From the NCBI GenBank assembly GCA_017983695.1, contig JAGOAX010000009.1:1-64000 (forward strand): 64,000 nt of DNA. The letters run 5' to 3'. The position numbers and the translations under genes were made by a program. The DNA is from Ferruginibacter sp. GTDB lineage: Bacteria > Bacteroidota > Bacteroidia > Chitinophagales > Chitinophagaceae. The notes under the pieces are model-generated. The model was not told the DNA's origin. It made no database searches and saw nothing but the letters and a program-made list of their open reading frames with translations. Below, piece by piece: positions 34,284 to 43,843 of the stretch (the first letter of the stretch is position 1; the number at the start of each line of letters is the position of its first letter).

Positions 34284-35861
34284 ATGAAACTAAGTACAAA
34301 ATTTTTTAAGACAGATATGCTTTCGGGGATGGTGGTTTTTTTAGTAGCATTACCCCTTTGCCTGGGAATTGCACAGGCAAGCGGGGCCCCGCTTTTTGCA
34401 GGAATAATTACCGGCGTTATTGGTGGTATAATGGTAGGGGTTTTAAGTAGTTCCAATGTAAGTGTATCGGGCCCGGCGGCCGGGCTTATTGCTATTGTAC
34501 TTGCCGCAGTAACAAATCTTGGATATGAAACTTTTTTGCTTGCAGTTGTGCTGGCTGGCGTTATTCAGCTTTTACTGGGTCTTGTAAAGGCCGGTGGAAT
34601 TTCAAGCTACTTTCCTTCCGGTGTTATTGAGGGTATGCTTACCGCAATTGGCATTATCATTATTAAAAAAGAATTACCACATGCTATTGGCTATGATAAA
34701 GAACATGAGGGTGATTTTTATTCTTATGAATTGTTAGATGCAGATAAGGGTTTCTTCGGTGAGCTGATCCATTCTTTTAATTTTGCACATACTGGGATAA
34801 TAATAGTAACAATTGTTTCTCTGGCTATTTTGATAGCGTTTAATAAAGTAGCTTTTTTAAAAAAGATAAAAGCGATACCAGGAGCATTAGTAGTAGTAGT
34901 TGTAGGTATTATTATCAATGAGGTTTTTAAAGCAACCAGTCCGGCTCTGGCTATCACCGGCGAGCATTTGGTTAAACTGCCAACAGCATCTTCTTTCGGT
35001 GAGTTTTTCGGGCAGTTTAAGTTTCCTAATTTTTCAGGACTTACAAATCCTGCAGTTTGGATTACAGCAGCAACCATTGCAACAGTAGCAAGTATCGAAA
35101 CTTTACTTTGCCTGGAGGCGGGTGATAAAATGGATCCTTTAAAAAGATATTCCAGCGCCAATACAGAATTAAGGGCACAGGGTATTGGTAATATTTTTGC
35201 CGGTTTAATTGGCGGCTTGCCAATGACGTCAGTAATTGTAAGAACATCGGCCAATATAAATGCCGGTGCAAAAACAAAGCTGTCTGCAATATTACATGGT
35301 ATATTTCTGCTGATTGCCGTTGTTGCCATACCAAGTGTGCTCAACAAAATTCCTATGGCATGTTTAGCAGCAATTTTAATTATGATAGGATTTAAACTTG
35401 CCAGCCCCAAAGTGTTTAAACATATGTGGCAATCCGGTAAGTTTCAATTTATACCATTTATTGTAACGGTTGTTGCTGTTGTGGCTATCGATTTACTGAA
35501 GGGTGTTGGTATTGGTTTGGTAGTAAGTATTTTCTTTATTTTAAGAGGAAATATGAAACTGGCTTACTTCTTTAAAAAAGAAAAACACCAGGAAGGCGAA
35601 ACAATACATATTGATCTTGCGCAGGAAGTTTCTTTCTTAAACAAAGCGGCCATTAAACAAACACTGGCTCATTTACCCCAAAATAGCAAACTGGTAATTG
35701 ATGCAGCCAACACCGTTTATATAGATTATGATGTGCTGGAACTGCTGAGAGACTTTGTAAACTTTGGATCGAAAGATAAAAACATTACTGTAACACTTAA
35801 AAACTTTAAACCTGCTTATAAAATGGAAGATGCCATGCACGTGCATTCGGAGCAGGATTAA
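34284..35861 (+). CDS. SulP-family anion transporter (probable bicarbonate transporter)
   Basis: This 525-residue membrane protein starts with the SulP signature region (GMVVFLVALPLCLGIAQASGAPLFAGIITGVIGG) and has ten or more membrane segments. A C-terminal STAS domain (about 440-520) is present in short form (IDLAQEVSFLNKAAIKQTL ... VIDAANTVYIDYDVLELLRD). SulP proteins move sulfate, bicarbonate or other anions; because a carbonic anhydrase and dabAB follow on the same strand, bicarbonate is the likely substrate here. Many bacterial SulP genes sit next to a beta-carbonic anhydrase gene in the same way. Confidence 0.9.
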   Translation: MKLSTKFFKTDMLSGMVVFLVALPLCLGIAQASGAPLFAGIITGVIGGIMVGVLSSSNVSVSGPAAGLIAIVLAAVTNLGYETFLLAVVLAGVIQLLLGLVKAGGISSYFPSGVIEGMLTAIGIIIIKKELPHAIGYDKEHEGDFYSYELLDADKGFFGELIHSFNFAHTGIIIVTIVSLAILIAFNKVAFLKKIKAIPGALVVVVVGIIINEVFKATSPALAITGEHLVKLPTASSFGEFFGQFKFPNFSGLTNPAVWITAATIATVASIETLLCLEAGDKMDPLKRYSSANTELRAQGIGNIFAGLIGGLPMTSVIVRTSANINAGAKTKLSAILHGIFLLIAVVAIPSVLNKIPMACLAAILIMIGFKLASPKVFKHMWQSGKFQFIPFIVTVVAVVAIDLLKGVGIGLVVSIFFILRGNMKLAYFFKKEKHQEGETIHIDLAQEVSFLNKAAIKQTLAHLPQNSKLVIDAANTVYIDYDVLELLRDFVNFGSKDKNITVTLKNFKPAYKMEDAMHVHSEQD

Positions 35862-35925
35862 ATATTTTTAAATTTATAACAAAATAAACATCCCGGAAGG
35901 GTAGTGATAAAAAACTTAATTAAAT

Positions 35926-36615
35926 ATGAGAGCACATACAAAAGAAACACAGGCAAACCTGACGCCAAGAATGGCACTTGAAATTTTAAAAGAAGGAAAC
36001 GACCGTTTTATAAATAATCTTAAAGCACAAAGAGATCTGCTGGCACAGGCAAATGATACACGTGATGGACAATGGCCTTTTGCCATTATACTCAGTTGTA
36101 TCGATAGCCGCACATCGGCAGAATTGATTTTTGACCAGGGACTGGGCGATATTTTCTCTGTTCGTATTGCAGGCAATATTGTAAACACAGATATTTTAGG
36201 AAGCATGGAGTTTGCCTGTAAAGTGGCCGGTTCAAAACTAATAGTTGTATTAGGCCATACCAAATGTGGTGCAGTTAAAGGAGCCTGCGACCATGTAGAA
36301 ATGGGCAACCTTACCGAACTGCTTTCCAAACTGCAACCTTCAGTGTATGCAGAAAGAGAGACCGTAAATATAACAGACCGTCATTCAAAGAATTCAACCT
36401 TTGTTGAAAACGTTGCATCAATAAATGTACGCCGCTCTGTAAAAAGTATTATTGAAAGAAGTTTTATTATTGAGCAAATGGTGGAGAAAGGAGAAATTGG
36501 TGTAGTGGGTGCCATGTATAATATTGACACCGGTAAGGTAGAATTTTACAACGATGTGGAATATGTAAAAGATGAGCTGAATCCCCAATTCAGTGTAGAA
36601 GAATTGAAACATTAG
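35926..36615 (+). CDS. Beta-class carbonic anhydrase
   Basis: This 229-residue zinc enzyme interconverts CO2 and bicarbonate. The zinc ligands are in CIDSRTSAEL (Cys and the Asp-Arg dyad) and in HTKCGAVKGA (His and Cys), and GNIVN is conserved. It lies between the SulP transporter gene (64 bp upstream) and dabA (42 bp downstream), which places it in an inorganic-carbon supply operon. A hairpin follows it at 36625-36645. Confidence 0.95.
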   Translation: MRAHTKETQANLTPRMALEILKEGNDRFINNLKAQRDLLAQANDTRDGQWPFAIILSCIDSRTSAELIFDQGLGDIFSVRIAGNIVNTDILGSMEFACKVAGSKLIVVLGHTKCGAVKGACDHVEMGNLTELLSKLQPSVYAERETVNITDRHSKNSTFVENVASINVRRSVKSIIERSFIIEQMVEKGEIGVVGAMYNIDTGKVEFYNDVEYVKDELNPQFSVEELKH

Positions 36616-36624
36616 TATCATAAC

Positions 36625-36645
36625 GGGCCAGGCAAAACCTGGCCC
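36625..36645 (+). other. Hairpin between carbonic anhydrase gene and dabA
   Basis: A perfect 8-bp GC-rich stem (GGGCCAGG with CCTGGCCC) and 5-nt loop end 12 bp ahead of the dabA ATG. The bases after it are AT-rich but not a clean T-run, so it may be a weak terminator or an mRNA stability or processing element that sets the dabA to carbonic anhydrase ratio. Confidence 0.55.
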
Positions 36646-36657
36646 ATATTTATTATT

Positions 36658-39210
36658 ATGAGTGCAACTACCACTTTCAGCGAAGCACATGTTATACATG
36701 AGTTAAAACACTACCTGCCTGCACAGCAAGCACTAAAAGATTTTATTCATCATAACTCCTTACATGCTTTTCAACACATGAAGTTTTATGATGGCATCTT
36801 TAAGGCAGCCGGTATTTTTGGCTTCCAGGTGCATTTGCAACTGCCCGAATACAGGGAACTGTATAAGTCCGGTAGAATAAGAGCAGAGATACTGGAAAAA
36901 GTTATCGCCATAAAAAAAAACAGTGTGGCCGAATGGAAAGAAAAACTGTTACACAAAGAATACGAAACAATTAACCAACCCAGAATTGGCCAGTTGCGCA
37001 GGTTTTGGAAAGAAAACTATCATATAGATTTAGATAATAAAGTACACCCGCTGCTGTTTCGTATTCTTTGTGCTTTTTTAGACCAGGGCATTGCAGTTGC
37101 CAATATTCCTTTTGTAAATAAAAATTTTACAGATAGTATTAAGGAGCTGGAGCAAAACAGTTTTGTAAGCTTTTTTAAAACAAAAACAGTAAGGCAAAAG
37201 TTTTTAAGCGGTAATTATTCTATAACAGAATTATTAAAAACAATTGTTGGTAGAGAAGAATATTTTGAACAATACCTTTTTGACCAGCATTTTGCACACC
37301 ATGGCTGGAGTGGTTTTGTAAGTGCAGTGGAGGATAACCCTCAAACATTACTTGATCCTAAAAAAATTACCCTGAAGGAACTCATTGAATTTGAGTTGCT
37401 GATGGAACTGGATGCACTGAACTTTAACCTTGGTAATAACTGGCAGCCGTTAGCCAAAAATATAAATGTTGCCCCGGTAAATTTATTTGAAGATGTGGCT
37501 AAAATAGAATTTGCAGAAGTTATAGAACTGTGGCAGGATGCATTTGAATGGAGTTATTACGATTCGGTGTTAAAAGGCATTCAACTCTCCAATCAAAAAA
37601 AAGAATCTTTAAATAATCAAACTCCTGTAATCAGTGAGCGGAGCCTCCAGGCTATCTTCTGCATTGATGAGCGGGAAGATTCTATTCGCCGGCATATTGA
37701 AGCGGTAGATAAAAAAGCTGAAACATTTGGCGCCCCGGGTTTCTTTGGGGTAGAGTTTTATTTTCAGCAGGAGGGCAGTAAGTTTTATGATAAACTTTGC
37801 CCTGCACCCGTTACCCCCAAATATTTAATTAAAGAGTCTGAGGCCAGATCAACAACAAGAAAAGATGAACCGATCTATACCAAACATACACATGGTTTTT
37901 TAACCGGCTTTGCTTTAAGTATCACTTTTGGTTTTTGGGCTTTTGTAAAAACAGTACTCAACCTGTTTAAGCCAAAAATGAGCCCCGCCATTTCCAATGC
38001 ATACGGGCATATGGATATGCAATCTGTTTTAACAATTGAAAATAAAAGTACAGCTGATGTGGAAAATGGTTTACAAATTGGTTATACCCTAGATGAAATG
38101 GTAGCAAGAGCTGAAGGTTTTTTACGGGGTATGGGTTTAATAAAAAATTTTGCGCCAATTGTTTACATTGTTGCCCACGGCAGCAGCAGTGCCAACAACC
38201 CACACCACGGTGCACATGATTGCGGTGCCTGCAGCGGAAGGCCCGGTGCTACTAACGCAAGAGTGCAGGCGTCAATATTAAATCATAAAAAAGTAAGAGA
38301 AATTTTAGCGGCCAAAGGAATTATAATTCCAGAACTAACGCAGTTTATCGGCAGTATGCATGACACTGCTGCAGATGTGATCGGGTATTATGACGAATAT
38401 GTTTTAAACAGCGAAAATGCAAAGGCACATCTTATTAATAAACAAAATTTTGAGACAGCTTTAAATTTAAACGCAAAAGAACGCAGCAGAAGATTTTCAT
38501 CTATTAATACAAAACAGGAGTTAGAACAGGTTCGTAAAGCAATTCATAACCGATCGGTTTCTTTGTTTGAACCAAGACCGGAATTAGGGCATGGCACTAA
38601 TACATTAGCCATTATAGGCCGCAGGCAAACTACCAAAGGTTTGTTTTTAGACAGAAGGGCTTTTTTAAACAGCTACGATTATACCACAGATGCTGACGGA
38701 ACAATTCTTACAGCAGTAATGCGGCCTATTGGTTTGGTTTGCGGTGGTATTAATCTCGAATATTATTTTTCAAGAGTAGATAATATAAAAATGGGCGCAG
38801 GAACAAAACTGCCGCACAATGTAATGGGTTTGTTTGGCGTGGCCAATAGCAGCGATGGCGATTTGCGGCCCGGCCTACCCTGGCAAATGATTGAAGTGCA
38901 TGACCCGGTAAGATTACTGGTGATTGTAGAACACAAACCGGAAATTGTTTTAAAAGCAATACAGTCATCACCCGAAGTTTTTGAATGGTATAACAATGAG
39001 TGGGTACATATAATGGCATTACATCCCGAAGAACAGGAATTCTATTACTTTAAAAATGGGGCCTTTTCAAAGTATAACATCATTACAAAAGCTGAGGAAA
39101 TAAAAACCATACATAATATGGAAGAGTTTATAGAGTCGGCCAGCGAAATGGAAACCAATCATATTGTGCATGCAACAGAAGAAAATTTACCAGTGTACCT
39201 GTTAGATTAA
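36658..39210 (+). CDS. dabA: DabA, inorganic-carbon uptake protein (DUF2309/UPF0753)
   Basis: This 850-residue protein has the zinc and active-site residues of DabA: Cys335 and Asp337 in FCIDERED, and His507 and Cys522 in AHGSSSANNPHHGAHDCGAC. The spacings agree with what is known of the Halothiobacillus protein, where a beta-carbonic-anhydrase-like site converts CO2 to bicarbonate vectorially with its membrane partner DabB. The N-terminal FIHHNSLHAFQHMKF is also a family hallmark. The gene stands directly ahead of dabB. In a probable heterotroph this system would supply bicarbonate for anaplerotic carboxylations at low CO2. Confidence 0.93.
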   Translation: MSATTTFSEAHVIHELKHYLPAQQALKDFIHHNSLHAFQHMKFYDGIFKAAGIFGFQVHLQLPEYRELYKSGRIRAEILEKVIAIKKNSVAEWKEKLLHKEYETINQPRIGQLRRFWKENYHIDLDNKVHPLLFRILCAFLDQGIAVANIPFVNKNFTDSIKELEQNSFVSFFKTKTVRQKFLSGNYSITELLKTIVGREEYFEQYLFDQHFAHHGWSGFVSAVEDNPQTLLDPKKITLKELIEFELLMELDALNFNLGNNWQPLAKNINVAPVNLFEDVAKIEFAEVIELWQDAFEWSYYDSVLKGIQLSNQKKESLNNQTPVISERSLQAIFCIDEREDSIRRHIEAVDKKAETFGAPGFFGVEFYFQQEGSKFYDKLCPAPVTPKYLIKESEARSTTRKDEPIYTKHTHGFLTGFALSITFGFWAFVKTVLNLFKPKMSPAISNAYGHMDMQSVLTIENKSTADVENGLQIGYTLDEMVARAEGFLRGMGLIKNFAPIVYIVAHGSSSANNPHHGAHDCGACSGRPGATNARVQASILNHKKVREILAAKGIIIPELTQFIGSMHDTAADVIGYYDEYVLNSENAKAHLINKQNFETALNLNAKERSRRFSSINTKQELEQVRKAIHNRSVSLFEPRPELGHGTNTLAIIGRRQTTKGLFLDRRAFLNSYDYTTDADGTILTAVMRPIGLVCGGINLEYYFSRVDNIKMGAGTKLPHNVMGLFGVANSSDGDLRPGLPWQMIEVHDPVRLLVIVEHKPEIVLKAIQSSPEVFEWYNNEWVHIMALHPEEQEFYYFKNGAFSKYNIITKAEEIKTIHNMEEFIESASEMETNHIVHATEENLPVYLLD

Positions 39211-39256
39211 TTATGAACACTGCAATTTTTTTACGCTATTAAAACACGATTGTTAA

Positions 39257-41113
39257 ATGAACCAACTACTTATATTATTCATCGCTATACCATTGCTTGC
39301 TTTTTTTGTATCGCTGTTTTGGCAAAACAAGAGCGAAAGACCAATTGGTAATATTGTTAGGCTTACCAAACTGTTCTACATTTTTGTAGCCATAGCATTT
39401 TTTATCTGGTGGATGTGGAGCGGCTATCAGCCGGTTACATATAAAGTAGCAACAATCTACCAAACGGATCATTTTGTATTTGCAATTCAATTGTACTACG
39501 ATGAAATAACTGCAGTGTTCAGCGTTGTCGGCGCATTCTTATTTTTTCTGGTAGCAACTTTCAGTAAATATTACATGCATCGTGATGCAGGTTACAAACG
39601 GTTTTTCAACACTATTCTTTTATTTGCTACCGCATATAATTTTATCATCTTATCAGGAAATTTTGAGACGCTTTTTATTGGCTGGGAACTAAAGGGGCTC
39701 TGCTCTTTTTTATTAATTGCTTTTTACCGCAACCGCTACATGCCGGTGAAAAATGCTTTTAAGGCCGTTTCTTATTATCGCATGAGTGATGTGGCATTGA
39801 TGCTTGCCATGTGGATGATGCATCATCTTACTCATCAAAATGTTACCTTTCATCAATTGGGCGATGCAAAAGAAATTGCGGTATCGTCGGGACAAACAGG
39901 GATGGCAATATTTATTGTTTGTATGATGATATTGCCGGCAGCAATTAAATCAGCACAGTTCCCATTCACCACATGGCTGCCAAGGGCAATGGAAGGACCC
40001 ACTACTTCTTCAGCAATATTCTACGGTTCGTTAAGTGTGCATATTGGTGTTTTTTTATTATTGCGTACGCATCCTTTTTGGGAAGATATGTTTTGGGCAA
40101 AAGCAGTTATCATAACCATTGGGGCATTAACTGCAATTATTGCCACATTAATAGCAAGGGTGCAGCCAACAGTTAAAACCCAGATCGCTTATTCCTCTGC
40201 TGCGCAAATAGGATTAATGTTTATTGAAGTTGCACTAGGATTTCACTGGCTGGTATTGATACATTTTGCAGGCAATGCTTTTTTAAGAACATACCAGATA
40301 CTGGTTTCACCATCAGTATTGAATTACCTGGTACATCATCAATATTTTCATTATAGTACACCAACGCAAAGCAGGGTATCTAAATTTAAAGCCTCGTTGT
40401 ACATGCTGGGGATTAAAGAGTGGAATTTAGATACCATAATGTTTACTTACCTATGGAGTCCTTTTAAATGGATTGGAAAACAACTCGGTTTTTTACAGTC
40501 GAAAATTATTATTGCAACACTTGTGCTTGCCGCAATTTGTATTTTAGCACTTATTTATTTTAACCCAGCAGTCATTGCGCCATTAGGAATTGTGCTGCCA
40601 ATAATTTTTATGTTGCTTGCGCTTTCAGTTATTCTTTTTGCTTTTTCATACAGGCAATCTGCACTAAAGGCATGGACATATTTATTGGTTGGACATTTTT
40701 TTATAATTACAGCAGTACTGTTTAATGCTGCCCACATTTATACAATAGAAATTGTTTTTTATGCAAGTGGTGTTGTACTGGCTTTTGGCCTGGGCTATTA
40801 TTGTTTGCAAAAAACAAAGGCAATTGATAACGATATTGCCCTCAACCGGTTTCATGGGTATATATATGAATCGGAAACAACCGGTTTTTTATTTTTGGTA
40901 GCAGCAATAGGGATGCTTGGTTTTCCAATAACAGCTGCATTTATCGGCATTGATGTAATTTTTACTTATGTTGAAAGTGATCAGCTAATACTCATAGCTT
41001 TATTGGCCTTATGTTTTTTATTTATCGAACTGGCTGCCTTCCGCATTCTGTTGCGGATATTTTTGGGGCCGCATAAAAAATTAAATCACCCGGTAGCGTT
41101 CAGGAGTTCGTAG
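39257..41113 (+). CDS. dabB: DabB, NuoL/MrpA-like membrane subunit
   Basis: This 618-residue polytopic membrane protein belongs to the proton-conducting NADH-quinone oxidoreductase chain 5 (NuoL) family. The LFIGWELKGLCSFLLI, KSAQFPFTTWLPRAMEGPTTSSA and IAYSSAAQIGLM segments are typical. It follows dabA by 46 bp, and no other respiratory complex I genes are present, so it is DabB, which couples ion flow to CO2 hydration by DabA, rather than a complex I or Mrp subunit. Order here is A then B. Confidence 0.9.
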   Translation: MNQLLILFIAIPLLAFFVSLFWQNKSERPIGNIVRLTKLFYIFVAIAFFIWWMWSGYQPVTYKVATIYQTDHFVFAIQLYYDEITAVFSVVGAFLFFLVATFSKYYMHRDAGYKRFFNTILLFATAYNFIILSGNFETLFIGWELKGLCSFLLIAFYRNRYMPVKNAFKAVSYYRMSDVALMLAMWMMHHLTHQNVTFHQLGDAKEIAVSSGQTGMAIFIVCMMILPAAIKSAQFPFTTWLPRAMEGPTTSSAIFYGSLSVHIGVFLLLRTHPFWEDMFWAKAVIITIGALTAIIATLIARVQPTVKTQIAYSSAAQIGLMFIEVALGFHWLVLIHFAGNAFLRTYQILVSPSVLNYLVHHQYFHYSTPTQSRVSKFKASLYMLGIKEWNLDTIMFTYLWSPFKWIGKQLGFLQSKIIIATLVLAAICILALIYFNPAVIAPLGIVLPIIFMLLALSVILFAFSYRQSALKAWTYLLVGHFFIITAVLFNAAHIYTIEIVFYASGVVLAFGLGYYCLQKTKAIDNDIALNRFHGYIYESETTGFLFLVAAIGMLGFPITAAFIGIDVIFTYVESDQLILIALLALCFLFIELAAFRILLRIFLGPHKKLNHPVAFRSS

Positions 41114-41124
41114 ATTTCAGTAAA

Positions 41125-42531
41125 CTAATATTGCCATAACTGCCCTCCTGCCCATTGCAGGCTAATTGATGTTTTATTATATTTTATTGTAGCCTCGGTT
41201 AACTTTAGTAAAGTTTCCAGTGTTTTATTTTCACGGCTGTTTACTAAAAATAACGAGCTTTCACCGTTGAAGAATCTTATCTCTTCACCACGCTGCAGCT
41301 GTAGATAATTATTGTATGTTTTTTGTAAAAGTGTAACCTGTGTTTTATAATTCACCAACTGGTTATAATAATTTTTTATTTTATTTATCACAGTAATTTC
41401 TTTTTGGTTTTGCTGCAGCCGGGTTTCGGTAATTTTTAGTTTGGCCATTTTATACTCACCCCTACCCTGGCTAATACGCAGTGGTATGCTAAAGTTTACT
41501 GCAAATTTGTAGTTATTGTCAAACAAAGCTTTGGCAGCGGCTGAGGCAATATCATACCCCTTACCCAATTGGTTATATTTTAAATTTGCCTTGGGCAGTA
41601 GTTCCTGAAATTTTAATTTTCTTTCTACATTTAAAGCACTTAATTTAAAAGTATAAATATTTAGTTCTGGGTGAGAAGTTTTTGCATCTGTAATAATTTT
41701 ATCCAGCTCGGGAAAAATAACTGCATCATATAAATTTTCTATTTTTTCTGATGGTAAAACTGATGCAGGTAGTTCATATGCTTCGTTATTTTGTTTCCAT
41801 AAAAATGTGTTTAATTGTATAGTTGCATTTTGCCAGGCCAGTAATGCATCGTTTTGCTGGTACTCAAAACTTTGTAATTGTGTAGTAGCTTCTATGGTAT
41901 CAATCGCCGGCCTTTCACCAAGTCGATAAGCTGTATTAACCAGGTCAACTCTTTTTTTATTTAAATTAATAACGTTGTTATAAGTAGTGTAAACTAAATA
42001 TGCCTGTACCCATTGCCAGTAAGCATCAGTTGCTTCCATCATCAAATCATTAAGTACTGCTCTTTTTTCCTGCTCGGATGCCTGAATCATTATTTTTGCC
42101 TGTTGCAAAGCGGCTCTTCTTTTATCCATGAGTAAATTTTTTGCTAATGGAATACTGATACCGGCAAAACTTGTTTTACCGCTGGTTGCTGTTGGATCGG
42201 TTCTGTTGCCTGCCAAATATTCAATACCACCAGCTATCTCAATTCCATACCAGGTGGGTATATTTAGTTGTGTACTATTGGTTTGATAATAATTGCTGCC
42301 ATCAAAAGTTTTATTGCTGCCACCGCTTTCTAATACAGGATCAAAATTTCCTCTTGCAATAGTTAAGCTGGCCTTAGCTTTATCTACTTGTATGCCGGCC
42401 TGCTTTGCAACAGGGTGAAACTGTTTTACAATTTGTAAAAAATTATTTAATGAAAGCGTTTTAGCACTGTCGTTTGCTTTAACTGGTTTAAATAAAAACA
42501 ACCCAGTAAATATTAAAAACATTTTTTTCAT
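41125..42531 (-). CDS. TolC-family outer-membrane efflux protein
   Basis: The open frame extends to 42651, but the ATG at 42531 gives a signal peptide (MKKMFLIFTGLFLFKPVKA) and lies 1 bp after the HlyD-family stop, so the protein has 468 residues. Long coiled-coil helices with the TolC-like repeat plan follow. It should form the outer-membrane duct of the type I secretion-like system encoded by the two genes upstream. It converges with dabB at an 11-bp gap. Confidence 0.88.
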   Translation of the reverse strand: MKKMFLIFTGLFLFKPVKANDSAKTLSLNNFLQIVKQFHPVAKQAGIQVDKAKASLTIARGNFDPVLESGGSNKTFDGSNYYQTNSTQLNIPTWYGIEIAGGIEYLAGNRTDPTATSGKTSFAGISIPLAKNLLMDKRRAALQQAKIMIQASEQEKRAVLNDLMMEATDAYWQWVQAYLVYTTYNNVINLNKKRVDLVNTAYRLGERPAIDTIEATTQLQSFEYQQNDALLAWQNATIQLNTFLWKQNNEAYELPASVLPSEKIENLYDAVIFPELDKIITDAKTSHPELNIYTFKLSALNVERKLKFQELLPKANLKYNQLGKGYDIASAAAKALFDNNYKFAVNFSIPLRISQGRGEYKMAKLKITETRLQQNQKEITVINKIKNYYNQLVNYKTQVTLLQKTYNNYLQLQRGEEIRFFNGESSLFLVNSRENKTLETLLKLTEATIKYNKTSISLQWAGGQLWQY

Positions 42532-42532
42532 C

Positions 42533-43840
42533 TTACTTACTTTTTTCGTTTTTATTATCCGCTTTATAATAATCAGGCGGAAAACCGTTAATATTCCGCC
42601 ACAGCTCATACCATACCGGCACATTTTTAAGTAATGCAAAACCTTGAGCACCGGTGCCTACTTTCAACTCCTGCGGCCATTTCTTTTTTGCTGTTTCATC
42701 TTCTGTTACCAGCACCCTGAATTTTCCATTAGTACTTACTGCATTTTCTATTGCTGCCACTTTTCCTGTAAATGTTCCGTACGATGCGTTGGGCCATCCG
42801 CTAAAAACAATTGCCGGAAAACCATCAAACAAAAACTGTACTTTTTGCTGTTTTGCTATAAGAGGCAAATCAACAGGAGCTATATAAAGCTCTACGGCAT
42901 AGTCGGCTTTATCAGGTACAATTTCCACCAGTATTTCTCCTTCTTTTATTATTTCTCCAATACCTGCTTTTTTTGCCTTGGTAATTTGCCCGTTTTGCGG
43001 CGCAGTAATAAAATACATGCCCCGGCGTATATTATAATTACTGTACTGATTTTGCAGTTTTGCCACTTCGCCCTGGCCGCCTGCTATTTGAGACATGGAT
43101 TGAAATTGCTCGCCCTGTGCTTTGGATATTTTTTCTACATAATCTTGGTTAACGGCATCTATTTCTATTGTGGCAATATCTAAATCCTGCTTTGTGTTGG
43201 CCAGTTTATTTTCGGCACTTATCTTTTTTGCAGCAGCGTTTTGAAAAACAGCATTTCGCTGTTCCAGCTGTGTTAAAGAAACAAGGCCACTATCGTACAT
43301 AGCCTGCTGGCGTTTGTATTGTTTTGCGGCAATAGAAAAATCATTTACAGTAGCGGTAACTTCTGCACTATCGCTTTGCAGCTTTATCTTTAACTGCTGT
43401 ATTTTATTTTGCAGCTGCAGCTGCTTAAGGCTTCTTACATTTTCAATAGCACCCATTTGATTTTGTGTGGCCGTCACTTTGTTTTTGTAATAGTCCACAC
43501 TCAATTGTTTTGCATCCAGTTGCTGGCCTGTTCGTTCTACAAGGCTTGGGTCAAAGTATTCATCCTTTACTTCGCCAATTTGTAAAATGGTATCGCCTGC
43601 ATTTATAAAATCACCTTCTTTTACATACCACTTTATAATTTTACCGGGTATAATACTGTTTAATTCCTGTGGCCGCTGCTCCTGCCGCAGCGTGGTTACA
43701 CTGCCTCTTGCCCTTACATTTTGTGTCCACGGTAAAAACATACATATTGCGGCAGCGGCAAAAAAGCCCCATGCCCAGTATTTTATTTTACTGTTTTTAT
43801 TATAGCGGTAAATGGTTTTATAAGCTTTTAACTCTGTCAT
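42533..43840 (-). CDS. HlyD-family membrane-fusion protein
   Basis: This 435-residue adaptor has one N-terminal membrane segment (about 19-37, YWAWGFFAAAAICMFLPW), a lipoyl-like half (GKIIKWYVKEGDFINAGDTILQIGEV), a long coiled coil (about 90-290) and the second half-motif with a beta-barrel (GEIIKEGEILVEIVPD). It would bridge the ABC protein (ending 3 bp upstream) and the TolC protein. The export substrate is not known. Confidence 0.92.
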   Translation of the reverse strand: MTELKAYKTIYRYNKNSKIKYWAWGFFAAAAICMFLPWTQNVRARGSVTTLRQEQRPQELNSIIPGKIIKWYVKEGDFINAGDTILQIGEVKDEYFDPSLVERTGQQLDAKQLSVDYYKNKVTATQNQMGAIENVRSLKQLQLQNKIQQLKIKLQSDSAEVTATVNDFSIAAKQYKRQQAMYDSGLVSLTQLEQRNAVFQNAAAKKISAENKLANTKQDLDIATIEIDAVNQDYVEKISKAQGEQFQSMSQIAGGQGEVAKLQNQYSNYNIRRGMYFITAPQNGQITKAKKAGIGEIIKEGEILVEIVPDKADYAVELYIAPVDLPLIAKQQKVQFLFDGFPAIVFSGWPNASYGTFTGKVAAIENAVSTNGKFRVLVTEDETAKKKWPQELKVGTGAQGFALLKNVPVWYELWRNINGFPPDYYKADNKNEKSK

Positions 43841-43843
43841 AAT

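Noticed and set aside
34724..35410. Long antisense open frame opposite the SulP gene
   Set aside because: It is explained by the low stop frequency opposite a hydrophobic membrane-protein gene.
39257..41113. Respiratory complex I subunit NuoL or an Mrp antiporter subunit
   Set aside because: No other nuo or mrp genes are present, and the gene directly follows dabA, so DabB is the better call.
42532..42651. N-terminal extension of the TolC-family protein
   Set aside because: It would overlap the HlyD-family gene by 40 codons, and the internal ATG at 42531 gives a proper signal peptide.
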